Of a stretch of 64,000 bases of DNA, positions 47,500 through 58,492 are shown piece after piece. The first letter of the stretch is position 1; every line of letters begins with the position of its first letter. Both the position numbers and the translations under genes were made by a program. The notes under the pieces are model-generated. The model was not told where the DNA came from, ran no database searches, and saw only the letters and a list, made by a program, of their open reading frames with translations. Source of the DNA: Cordia subcordata (Eukaryota; Streptophyta; Magnoliopsida; Boraginales; Cordiaceae); assembly GCA_028554755.1 (NCBI GenBank), contig JAPTOF010000024.1:1550001-1614000 (forward strand), written 5' to 3'.

Positions 47500-50106
47500 C
47501 TCTCAATGACATTCTGTTGTGGGCTTGAATATGCGACCTATTGACTATTTGCATCTATATTTTCTATTCTCTACAGCTCATTTGAAAGAATATCATGCTG
47601 AATGGCAACAGGTGGATCCATTGTATTGCTATGCAAGAAAATACATTATTCAAGCATTTCACCAGTTTCTACTCCTTGCAATTAAGAAAACAATTGTTTT
47701 GTTAGTAGCAGTTCAGGATGTTATATTTGTTCAGTGTGTTGGTAGTGTTTGTTCACTACCCATACATTATTTGTTTTGTTATTGTATTGTAAACTATATA
47801 CTTCTATTAATGAATATGTTCTATTTTTATTGACTTATTGAGATTTTATTTGTCTTTGTTTTCTCACTCTAGCTTGATTACATTTTTTCTCGGACATGCT
47901 CTTTTTCCTCTCATTCCTCTCGCCTTTCCTTTTGGCAAAGATTTGGATCTTGTATGGTTAGAGGTAGTAGAATCTTCATTGTCATATGTGATTTGCAGTT
48001 GTGTGGATTCAGTTGCATCTTCAACCAAGATTCTCATGCTTTGGAATTGATCTTCACATACTTGTTTAGCTTTTGGATTGTCTTCACCTAAATTTATCAA
48101 CATGTTAAACTTTCTCTTCATTTGAGCTCCATACAAGACAAGAAGTAGCTGAATTTCTATTGCTTATATCGCTAAGGTAAGTGGTGTCATGTTATCTCTA
48201 TTTGGAAGATTTAACATCTTTTGTCCGCCTCTTCATGCAACTAGGATTGTTTGTACACATTTTATGTGCAAAATTCTGAGACTATGCTTGCATAACACCT
48301 TTATTTCTTCAAACTTCTAACATGTGCAATTAATGTGTAAAGTGACACTATTGTAAACTACTTTATGCCTGAATAACACTGTATTTCCTCTCCAAATCTC
48401 ATACATCTCATTTAATGGATCCAAAATTATAGCCCTAAAATTGTAGGTAGTTCCTTGAAGGAATTGATCCTAAAAATTGAATATATTTTCAAAGTGTATG
48501 CCGTTGTAGCATGTTCAAGCAATCCAACATGCTACAAGGTAACCTTTGAGAAGCCATTGAAGCAATCAAAATCTTCCATATTCTTATTTTCTCTCCATTT
48601 ACATATGACTTAACAAAACATGTTGCAAAAATCGTATAGAGTGGTAGAAGATACCATTTTCCTTGACAATACATTGTTTGTGCTCTCACTCTTTTATGGT
48701 GAAAGTGCACTACAAGAGAATATGTGCTTATAATAGGTTGAATGCCACTTTTTCATCTTGTTGTAAAGAGTTTTAAGTTATTTATTGTTGGAACAATTGT
48801 AATTTGTCATTGACCTGGAAACGCAACCAGATAATTTCTTTGTTCAATATCTGATAGCTATTAGTTCACTATTAGATAATTATTTATTCACAAGTTCTAT
48901 GTGTTTTATGTATGTGTCTGTTAGGTAATTGTTTGTTCACTATCAGATAAATATTTGTTCAAGTGTAAGATAATCAAATTAGTTAAATATGAAATATGAC
49001 ATTTACTTTTGATGATGATACTCAAATTCAGTAATGCTTTCACATTTCTTCAGCACATAATCGAATTAATCTACAAATTGATCCTTGATCCTCAAGTGGT
49101 TTATATGTTTCTTTGAATTTTCCTTAATGTGCGAAATGCACAACCTATGATACTATTGATGGAAGATTCTTTGTATTGCTTTGGCTATAGAAAATGCCTC
49201 ATTTGTCATTTTGCTGCTGGTTGTTTTCCATCCATCGAATCAAGGAAATTTTGGAAAAGCCAAATGAAAGATTCTTCCTTTTAGTTGCAAGACATCCAAT
49301 CCCAAACATGACATTGAAAGTATGATTTTGCATGCCTAAAAATGGTGCACAAATCATCCCGTACTTATTTATTCTATAAGTCATGTCAAACACACACAAA
49401 TTACCAAATAGGGAGTAGTCATACTTCATCCTAGAATCTTTGGAAAAGAAACTTGTCATTGTTCCTTGTTCATCCAACTCAAAATCATAAAAGAAATCAT
49501 CTTCACTTTTCATTTAACCGGACAAGATTATAGTAAGAGTTTTGCAATCCCTAACTTCTAGATATTTTCTATTCTCTATCGCTATGGCATTATAGACATC
49601 TCTTTTATGTATGGTAATCTATGAATCCCTCTAATCTCATTTTCCATTGCTGTAAATCCATTAGCCACATTTATGCCAACTTTTTTCATATTTTTAAAGA
49701 TCTCAATGTTCTCTTTTTGTAGTTGTCTATGTGATCTTATCATATGTCTCTTACTAAGGCTGGTCATTTTATGGTTATGTACCATTTCATGCATCACTAC
49801 TTCTCAAGTACCATAGTCTCCAATCTAAAACCTAATTTTTTCTTTGCAATCTGTTCTAAAATCAACCTTAGCGTACACTCTTTTAGCAACATTCTTTTTG
49901 TCCTTTTTGCCACATAATTTTCTTTGGAAGCTGACCTTAGTGTTTCTCTTATACCCCTTCTTTACTTTTCTAACACCAAATGCTATCATATATCTATAGT
50001 GATTGCACATTTAAAATACATCTTCCTCTTCAATTACTTTTTTTCCCATCAGACCTAATGTTTTGGCCTCTTTAATCTTTAATTCAATGCTATCACCTAT
50101 TAGTTG
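47500..50106 (-). pseudogene. FAR1/FRS-like MURA transposase (MULE copy 2)
   Basis: Minus strand, N to C. The FAR1 DNA-binding region reads MIAFGVRKVKKGYKRNTKVS and KRVYAKVDFRTDCK (50010..49825). HEMVHNHKMTSLSKRHMIRS continues it (49790..49730). The DDE region reads YDYSLFGNLCVFDMTYRINK (about 49430..49370) and YGMICAPFLGMQNHTFNVMF. The block AFSIAKAIQRIF then YHRLCISHIKENSKKHI (about 49200..49100) is the conserved MULE transposase stretch missing from copy 1. It continues into the SWIM area and tail (48300..47860) and a last exon at about 47690..47500. The first Asp of the DDE triad is readable in CVFDMTY. Stops and frameshifts occur throughout, so it is inactive. Confidence 0.8.
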
Positions 50107-50416
50107 AAATAGCGACAGATGTTTGTTCAACATAAAAATATTATTTGTTCACAATCCATAATCTATTTGTTCACTAAAAATTCATAAATCATCAGAATAT
50201 CTATTCACAATTGAAATTTGTCGTAACAACCATAATTGTTTGTTCATAATGCAAATGCTATTTGTTCATAGAATATTGAAGTGAGTGCAAATAACTATAG
50301 ATGTTTATTCATTATGCAAATTCTGTTTGTTCACCAAAAGTCGAAGTTGATGCAAACAGTTACACATGTTTGTTCACTCTTCAAACTCTATTTGTTCATT
50401 GAATGTTGAAGTGAAT
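50107..50416 (-). repeat. TTTGTTC-rich leader of MULE copy 2
   Basis: On plus, repeated TGTTTGTTCA / TATTTGTTCA words occur every 20-40 bp, the mirror of copy 1's leader at 7400..7770 and 11430..11990. The TSD base block TGAAT ends at 50416. Confidence 0.8.
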
Positions 50417-52181
50417 TGATGTCTTTCTAGAGGTACAACCCCTAAAGACTCACAAGTGCACGGATTGGTGCAATGTAGTGTGTGCAAGAATGGGTGTTGA
50501 ACCACAAGGAGACTATTTTGTGGAATGGGTTCTTTGTGTGTGCGTCCTAGAAAGTGCCTAAAAGAAAACCTAAACTAACTAATTTTTGAGGTATTTGGAT
50601 TTACGGGAGCTCTAACTAAAGGAAATAAAACTACACTATGGAAATAGAAAGTAGGGAAACAAGCTACCTAGAGGGAACTAACATGTGGAATGGGTTAGGG
50701 TGACTTTTGCTTGCTAATGGGTGATTCTAGACTCAAATGCTATGGGATTATAGGGGATGGCTTAATTATCGGTTACTCTTAACTAGGTTGCTAACTAGTG
50801 TCCTAATTTTTTCTTAGGACTCGATGCGGGTCCATCCCTAGGCATTGCCTCCTACAACCACAGCGTGGTCTTTATGACTTAAGGCCTTAAGAGTGACTAG
50901 CTAGCTTCCTAGGTGATCTAGGATAAACCTACCCTAGTACCTAAACTATTGGCTACGTTTAAAACCAAGACCTAGTGTTGCTAGGGTCAACTAAACCTCT
51001 CATTCTAGGATCACTATAGCGAGATTTGCTCAATTCGTGCAATCATACATGTTCTAAGGTAAGGTTTTCGCGAATATAGAGAATTATTCGACTACCAAAC
51101 ATCGTCATGCACCTTTTAAAGTAATTAGGAACCAATATTTATGTAATATTTTAGGTCATATTTACTACCAGGCATGCAAACATACACATAGACATGGATA
51201 TAAGCATTAACCACTTCATACAATCTACATACAAACACATAGACATGATTATAGAATGGATTAGAAGTGTTTAATAGCAAATAGACCTCAATTTATATAC
51301 ATACAACTTACATAGGCATATTATCAAACACCTAGACATGTATTGCATAATAGCCGTTAAAACAAAGAAAACAAAGTATGTATATATTAAGCCATCAAAT
51401 CCCATAACATAAGAGTATATAGTCAATCCATTACACAAGTTAAATCACCTTAAACAAGTCTACTCAAACATAATATGAAAAAGGATGAAAGAGAGAATAG
51501 GAAACTCCCCTTCCATCCTCGTAAATCCTTACTCCAAAGTTGTTAGATCCCTTCAAATATGCTCAAATCCAAGTGGGAAGTGTATGAAAAGGTTTGTGTG
51601 GGGTGGGTGAGAATTAGGCTTAGGTGTGTTAGAAGAGGATGTGAAGTGTGTGTGGGTTAATTCCCCTAATATCTGTAAAATCAAGCCCTATTTATAGCTT
51701 TCAGCGCGCTGCCGGTCGACCGTGAAGGGTAGTCGACCGACTCAACTTGATTGCTCTCTAGAGTCACTGGTCTACCTAGCCAGTCGATCGGTTGGAAGAA
51801 TGACTCGACCAACAAATTTAGGGTGCTCTCAAGAGTGGTTAGTCGACCTAATTGGTTGATCGGCTCTTCTTCTAAGTCGTCTGGCTGAGCTTTTCTTCCT
51901 TCATTCTTCATCCTTTTGGCCTTTGGTCTTCTTCTCATGACCGGTGCAGCTTCCATCTTCATCACCCATCATTGTCTAATCTCAATATTCCCAAGACTCA
52001 CCTAAATCATCAAAAACAAGTAATTAGTGTAGCATTGATCTCTTAAACTCAACTATGTTCAATTGTCTATACGTAAGTCTATCTTTAGCATAAGTACTAT
52101 ACTAATGCCACTACATAAGCACATATCACCTCTAAAACATAGGAAGTATACAATGCAAACACACAAAATCAAGACACACAA
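50417..52181 (-). mobile_element. Solo LTR of the Athila-like family in MULE copy 2
   Basis: It starts TGATGTC on plus and ends CAAGACACACAA, flanked by TGAAT at 50412..50416 and 52182..52186. It contains a palindrome cluster (51710..51870), a minus-strand TATA (CTATAAATAG) near 51690 and a decayed TTGGCT hairpin near 50950. No internal sequence remains. Confidence 0.88.
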
Positions 52182-52186
52182 TGAAT

Positions 52187-52694
52187 TCAATACTATGTTT
52201 AATTATAGTTATAGATGTTTGTTCATACATCAAAGTTATAAATGTTTGTTCAATTCATAACTCACAGTTATACATGCTTGTTCATTGAAAATTCACAATT
52301 TATCACTTTTAATTCATTATAGTCACAGTTAATATAAGACTGTGCAGAATATTAGTAATGTAATTCATCAAAATTAAAATAAATGTGTTTATTTATTTGC
52401 ATTGAACGAATCAGTGTAAAGAAACAAATATTCATTTCTATATTTGCAGAAAGAGATTCATTTGATGTTGAAATCGTACCTTTAGAGTCAATGTTGTCTA
52501 TTACTCTAGATATTGTTAATATTGTTTCTGTCATTGTGAAAGATTTTCAAGCCAGTTTGATTTGTATCTAAATTATTGTAGTAATCGAATTGAAGTACTT
52601 GGAGTGAAGGTTAGGGCTTTGCATGTGAATTAGAGTGAAGCAATTGGAGGATAGAGAGAAGAGAACACAATTGAAGTTATGGATTTTGACTTAA
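52187..52694 (-). other. 5' non-coding part of MULE copy 2
   Basis: TTTGTTC words continue to about 52290. A 60-codon open frame on minus (52534..52352) might be a first transposase exon, but no homologous frame is seen in copy 1 and I do not call it. Confidence 0.4.
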
Positions 52695-52785
52695 AAATAA
52701 AGCTTTATGTAGCACGTGGTTTCATGTTGTAGGTGCACCTTGCTGCTGCAGGTGCATAGTGTGTGGGACCATGATATAAGGTCCC
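52695..52785 (-). repeat. MULE copy 2 terminal inverted repeat
   Basis: On minus it reads GGGACCTTATATCATGG, then CCCACACACTATGCACC and GGTGCACC, paralleling 6993..7080. The outside nine bases are TTGATAAAA. They differ from TTCACAGAC outside copy 1, so the two ends are not the termini of one composite transposition. Confidence 0.65.
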
Positions 52786-53064
52786 TTGATAAAATATATT
52801 CCATAAAATTAGTTGTTGAATTAGCAAATTAACATAAAATAACATAAAAGGACATTGGTATCATGTTATTGTTATTATTATGAGAATTATTAATATTACT
52901 GGAATAAGATTAATATTTTTTAATAGATAATGAATTAAAAGTGATAAATTGTGAAACTCCATGGAGGCATGACTAAATTAGATTAGAGCTTGACATGGAA
53001 CCCCGTGGAGGTATGACTAAATTCCTTATGGAAAACAAAGATATATTTGCTTAGCATTCAGCTG
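52786..53064 (+). pseudogene. Ty3/gypsy element C: pol fragment left of the Sirevirus
   Basis: The plus-strand end of this piece reads TKFLMENKDIFA then a stop then HSA, the linker just before a gypsy RT. It continues at 62675 after the Sirevirus and one copy of AGCTG are removed. Earlier bases have two similar CCATGGAGGCATGACTAAAT-like blocks (about 52960 and 53000). Confidence 0.6.
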
Positions 53065-54395
53065 TGTTGGGCCAAATATCTTAAGAAGGCGGGTGAATTA
53101 AGATATTGGGCAATTTTTGCAATTAAAAATTTATCATACAAAACAAACAAATTTACTTAGACAAAGTATCAAACACTTAGCAATCAACAAATAACAAGTA
53201 AGCTAAGGTAGAGATAGGGAAGAAAAGAACAAATGATTTTTAGGTGGTTTGGCCTTGCCTATGTCCATGCCTAAAGAAGCTCCCCTTAGGACTCTAATAC
53301 GTCCACTGTGGATGCTTCTTCAAGACTTGGTGAAACACAAACCAAGTTATACAACTCTTTGAAGCCAAACTTCAAAGAACCCAGGAGTCTGACTCTTTAG
53401 GATTTCCCCATACTCTCACAAGCTCTATAAATGTATCTCTCAAGATTTTCTAACTTATAGAGTGTGTATACAATAAGAATTGAAGAAATAAATGATTTAG
53501 GATTAGAAAACTTCAATAAACAGATATAGAAAATAAGGGCTCTTGAATGCTCAAAGAATATAACAAGTTATAGCTTAACAATGATGATTTCTAAGTAATA
53601 AAGATGATTGAAAACGGTTGGTGAAGCTTAGAAATTAGCTTTGAAAATATAGGGGAAGAAATGGGGTTTTAAAGGAGCTCTCAAATTGTCGTAAACGGCT
53701 ACAGCATTTATTGACCCGGACTCAGGGCCAGTCGACCGAGAGTGTGACTCACTCTACTTCCTGAGCTTACTAACTAGGGTTGGTTAACTGGCCTGGAGTC
53801 CAATCTTGGTTAGAAACTAAAATGAAAAGGCCGGACTTAGGATTGCTGAGTCAGGTGGCTAGCCCGGGGTCTGACTATGCCTAGTAAACTTCATTTTTAG
53901 ACCATTTTGAGCACCTTTTAAGTTTCTCTTTGATCTAAGGTCATAGGGCATTGTAAAAGTACCTCAAGGAGATTTGTAAAGCCTTTTGAAAACATAGTAA
54001 GAGATTTTTAAAGAGTCTAAAGCTTTTGAAATGAATTTAGTAATCAAAATATGCTAAAGCTAAGTTTTATGAAAAGCATATGATGTAATGCAAAGAAGTC
54101 ATGAATTGTGAGCTATAAGTAACTTATTCTAAGGCATTCACAAGGGAGTATGCAAGCCGGTATCCTTATATCGCCTCATCTCCTCGTTATGACTTCACAT
54201 CCTTCTTCTTCAAACTTGAACTTTATTTATCTTGAATAAGCCAAGTCATTCTTGATGAAATCTTCTTATGCTCTTAATCATGGCTCAAATCCAAGACATT
54301 CACCCACCTAACTAAAAGATATGCTCAAGCAAAACTCATAATGTAGTTAGCAATTAATTTAATATAATTTGCATCATCAAAATAATATAACATCA
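53065..54395 (-). repeat. Sirevirus 3' LTR
   Basis: Collinear with 61314..62669, with scattered substitutions and a ~15-bp deletion at its 5' terminus (starts TGATGTTATA on minus). It includes a TCGACC palindrome near 53735. Confidence 0.9.
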
Positions 54396-54886
54396 ATCTC
54401 TCCTTTTTTGATGATGGAAAATTATTTCTAGCAAATAGAGTCCAAAAATTTGACTTCCCTTCAATCTAAGCACATATAAACATTTCAACTACCAACCATA
54501 AGGAGCTTAACAAAGTTACTCCCCCTTTTTAACTTCAATCTATGCATATATAACTAACACAAATTCATAAGCATTGCATGTATAAGTATCTCATAGCATA
54601 GCATCATATATACATACATATATATATATATATATATATTCTTCCCCTTTGGCATCATCAAAAGCAAGTAAAGTACAAAAGACATGATATTAAAGCGAAA
54701 CTAAAGTAGCAATTCAAACATTTAAGTAACAAAATATGGGAAGACTAAAATACCAAATAACGATCATCCACAAGCTAAACTAGGTTAAGAACTAAAGCAG
54801 CATAGTATGAAAATGAAGTGGAATGTAAGAGTTTTGAAATGCAAGTGGAATCAAATGTTTTTCAAAAATAATGGTGCCTCCAAGTC
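54396..54886 (-). other. Sirevirus polypurine tract and 3' non-coding region
   Basis: The minus-strand polypurine tract AAAAAAGGAGAGAT lies next to the 3' LTR (about 54396..54409). A (TA)n microsatellite occurs at about 54615..54640. The rest is AT-rich and non-coding. Confidence 0.75.
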
Positions 54887-56273
54887 TCAAGCTCCATGAT
54901 CCTTAAAATACTTCACTAGATCAGATTTCATCTCTTCATGAGAGTTCTCAAGCTTTCCAAATCTAGTGTTTATCTTGCCCAAGGTGGTATTTGTTTCTTC
55001 CCAATTTTTGCACATTTGCTCCATGCCAGTATTTAAAGTCCGCATTTAGTATAAAATTTGAGCAAGCATGGATGGCTTATCCTCTTGAGCACTAGAACCC
55101 TCTCCTTGTGCTGCTAAACTCAAGCCTGTACCTTTATGCATCTCCTCTCTCCTTATCTGCTTTACGTGCTAAGTCTCAAAAAAAGCAAGCATGGCCCTTC
55201 TGATATCCTCCTGAGTGAAGTATATCCTAGCATCATGCTCGTCAATGGGCTCACCTATATTGACTCTCTATTGCTCAGCTAGCTCATCTTCCTCTATAGC
55301 ATCCATAACAACTTGCACCTCATGTCCTTGTGTTGCCTTAGGACCTATAATCAGATTAGAGAAAGTAGTCCTATCCTTAGTTCGGTGCCTAATTAGATTC
55401 TCAATATTGTGATCTAATGCTGCATATTGTGCCCTTTCAATTGGTTCTCCATAATACTAATATATGCCTATTTGGTTAATGTAAGGCATATCAAACTTCC
55501 AAGCAAATTTAGTAGGAGTACCATCAAAAGACACACCAAAATGATGAAATATTAGAGTAAGAGCCATTTCATAGGCAAGCTTGTTTGGTTGAGCCAGTTT
55601 CTTAGCATCATGATCTCTACCATACACATGAACAATATGACTCAACATGATATAAGCCAAATCAAGAGGAATCTCGTGATAAAGCATGTATAAAATGTAA
55701 GCCTCCATGTGATTGATTCTCTTATCGTTAGTCTTTTGGCATATAATAACTTTACTCACAATCCTTAGCATAATCCTTTTTCTAGGCTCAAGTTGTACTT
55801 GGTCGGGTGTGATGTTCCTAATAGGGATGGAATCAATGCTTTGCCAAACTTCACCACTCCACTCACAACCTGTTTCTCAACAATAGCCATCTTTGGGCAC
55901 TATATTCACGATTTGGAGCCCCAGGCAACCCAAAAATAACTCTAAGGTCCATTTCTATAATCTCAAAAGTTTTCCCATTTACCTTGTTTTTCACATGCAT
56001 ACAACGATTATTAAGCACTCTCAAATTTTTATACATCTCCTTCACCATCTTTTCATTCATATTACAATTTAAATACACAAACATATCCCATCCTTGAGAA
56101 TTAAATAATTCTATGGCATTTGTACCACTTAAATCGTTATCAACCAAAAATTTTCCAAACATAATATTTTGAGAGTCAATGGTACCTCTTTGCGGTTCTA
56201 GGTTTAGTGGTGGTGAATCATGCCTTGGCCTTTTGCTTGCTCCCGTCATGATGGATCTTCTTGGAGCTGCCAT
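54887..56273 (-). pseudogene. Envelope-like / putative plant transposon protein ORF of the Sirevirus
   Basis: The start ATG at 56273 opens 136 codons: MAAPRRSIMTGASKRPRHDS, then FGKFLVDNDLSGTNAIELFN and the MDLRVIFGLPG block. That pattern is typical of the extra ORF 3' of pol in Sireviruses and of the Pfam-type putative plant transposon domain. A frameshift follows near 55860. The second part (55771..55457) reads HMEAYILYMLYHEIPLDLAY, and a third part ends in a predicted coiled coil (GKINTRFGKLENSHEEMKSD) with the stop at 54887. No signal peptide or clear membrane segment is seen. Its biological role in these elements is unproven. The breaks make this copy inactive. Confidence 0.65.
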
Positions 56274-56439
56274 TTTTGTGATAGAATGTGAAATTTTTTA
56301 TGAATAAAGATGATAATGCAAGTGGGTTTCAAGATTTTAATGAGAAATATTTCTGAGAATGAAATTTGGGATTTTGAAGATGGGTTTTGCATTTGAGCAG
56401 TTAAAGTTGAGAGAAGATTTGGGAAATTTTAAGAAATGG

Positions 56440-56680
56440 TGAAGAAAAGGGTCTTAAACCCGTCAATTTAAGATTCTCGTCCACAGAAGCTAGTCCACTA
56501 GCTCTCTAAGGGGGCATTTGGCTGGTCAACCATGCTTGGTCAAAAAGCCTCTTAATGTGGATTGGTCGTAGGGTCAGGCGACCAGCTGGGTGATTGGCCC
56601 TAACCAGTAGGTAAAATTTTTAAACCAGTCTCACCCTTAACAAGTCGGACGATCGACAAGGCGTCTGACTAGGCCATTCA
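56440..56680 (-). promoter_or_regulatory. Palindrome-rich segment upstream of the envelope-like ORF
   Basis: It contains GGTCAACC, GGTCGTAGG, GGCGACCAG, CGGACGATCGAC and GTCTGACTAGG words within 240 bp, like those in the U3 of the Athila-family LTRs. It lies 170-400 bp upstream of the ATG at 56273. It is a possible internal promoter or a captured LTR piece. Confidence 0.35.
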
Positions 56681-56699
56681 AACCTAAAAAATTGATTTT

Positions 56700-58490
56700 T
56701 GAGCTCTAAATACCATTTTAAAGCCATTTTTGCCCAAATAGTGCAAAATTTGCAAAAAAACACATTTTAGCCACAATTTTGCATCTCAATTTCTCTCCTA
56801 ATTTTACAAAATTATCTTCATGTATCAACAAATTCAAGTACAATTTCACCTTTTTGCACATGATCTCTAAAATTGCGCCTAATCTCAATATGTTTAGTTC
56901 TAGAATGTTGTATGGGAGTCTTAGTGAGATTAGTGGCACTAGTATTATCACAACAAATAGGAACATCATCATAATTGCAAGCAATAGTCGATCAAATTTT
57001 GTTTTATCTATAATATTTGAGCAATACAACTACCGGCGACAATATATTCAGCTTTGGTGGTGAAAATAGCTATACTATTTTGGTTTCTACAAGACTAAGA
57101 CACTAAAGAATGACCAAGAAATTGACACGTTCCGCTAGTGGTCTTTAGGTCTATCTTATAACAAGCATAATCAGTATAAAAAAAGCCATATAAGTCAAAT
57201 GAAGTTCCTTTTGTAGACTAAAGACCTAAGTTACTAGTTCCCTTAAGATATCTAATGATTCGTTTTGCAACAACTAGGTGTGTTTCCTTAGGATTAGATT
57301 AAAATCTAGCACATAAACACATGGCAAACATAATATATGGCCTAGAGGCCATCAACTAAAGTAGGTTACCGATCATACCTCTGTACTTTTTCTCATCTAT
57401 CGGCTTACCCTTTTCATCCTTGTCTAGCTTTGTTGAGGGACTCATCGAGGTTCCAATCTCCTTAGCATCCTCAACCCAAACTTTTTGATGATTTCCTTTT
57501 TATACTTGAATAATTGATGAAGATGCCCTCATTTATTTGCTTAACTTGGAGTCCAAGGAAGAATGTCAACTCTCCCATCATGCTTATTTCGAACTCCCTA
57601 TGCATACACTTGGAAAAACTCTCACATAAAGCAATGTTAGTAGCACCGAAAATTATATCATCCACATAAATTTGTACAGGTAAGATATCTTTTCCTTCTA
57701 TTTTGATAAATAAAGTGGAGTCAAGTTTTCCTTTTTCAAAACTATTTTCTATAAGAGAAACATTAAGTCTTTCATACCAAGCCCTAAGGCCTTGTTTTAA
57801 AGCATATAAAGCTTTTTCAAGTTTGAAAACATGGATTGGAAAACAAAGGTCTTCAAAATTGGGAGGTTGCTCAACATTCATCTCCTCTTCAATAAAACCA
57901 TTTAAGAAAGCACTCTTAACATCTATTTGGTAAAGTTTAAAATCCATATAACATGCAAATGCAAACAACATGTGAATGGCTCTAATCTAGCTACGGGGGC
58001 ATAAGTTTCATCATAGTCAATTCCTTCTTCTTGATTATACCCTTGAGCTACAAGTCTATCCTTGTTCCTAGTTACTATCTTGGATTCATCTAGTTTGTTT
58101 CTAAATACCCATTTAGCTCCAATTACTGGGTGGTTTCTAGGTCTTTCAAGTAGTTTCCAAACTTTATTTCTAGCAAATTGATTTCATTCCTCTTGCATAG
58201 CTACTATCCAATTCTTATCAAGTAAGGTTTCTTTAACATTCTTAGATTCTATATGAGAAATGAATGCAAACTATTCACAAAAAGCATTAATATTACACCT
58301 AGTTCTTATGCTTTATGATGGATCACCAAGGATTTGATCTTGAGGTTGGTTTCGGACAAACTTCCAACTTTTTGGCAAGTCTTCATGAGTCTCATTCTCT
58401 TCTAATATGGTGCATTGGTTTGAGGATTGTCTATTATACTCCTTGATTTGAGACTCTTCTCCTTGATGTGCATTTTCTTTCTTAGTTAAA
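56700..58490 (-). pseudogene. Sirevirus reverse transcriptase and RNase H
   Basis: On minus, the RT start reads [20 protein letters not shown] then [13 protein letters not shown] (about 58085..57990). The main open part (57971..57471) has [30 protein letters not shown] and the catalytic YVDDIIFG at about 57675..57650, intact. RNase H follows with YTDYACYKIDLKTTSGTCQF, SLVSWSCRNQNSIAIFTTKA and AEYIVAG (about 57200..57020). A C-terminal CDNTSAI-like/HIEI block follows in shifted frames. This enzyme would copy the element RNA into DNA. Stops split it into several frames. Confidence 0.87.
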
Positions 58491-58492
58491 AT

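Larger units (their letters stand above)
43455..52785 (-). mobile_element. Mutator-like element copy 2 (inverted relative to copy 1)
   Basis: It carries the same gene pair as copy 1 in reverse order: protease-like gene on plus (43699..45770) and transposase on minus (50106..47500). Its outer end on the right is the MULE TIR (GGGACCTTATA read on minus from 52785). The left end is cut within a KAONASHI intron by element B's LTR at 43454, so the N-terminal exons and second TIR are missing. A solo Athila-family LTR is inserted at 50417..52181. Coding blocks differ noticeably from copy 1, so the two are old relatives, not a recent duplication. Confidence 0.8.

Noticed and set aside
47519..47833. 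104-codon plus-strand ORF in MULE copy 2
   Set aside because: Its complement aligns with the last transposase exon of copy 1 (14281..14479), so it is a shadow of the minus-strand gene.
52352..52534. First exon of the MULE copy 2 transposase
   Set aside because: Open for 60 codons with ATG, but no matching frame in copy 1 and no recognisable domain.
6984..52794. Composite 45.8-kb MULE transposon with a 9-bp target duplication
   Set aside because: Outside bases TTCACAGAC and TTGATAAAA do not match, and both inner MULE ends are truncated separately.
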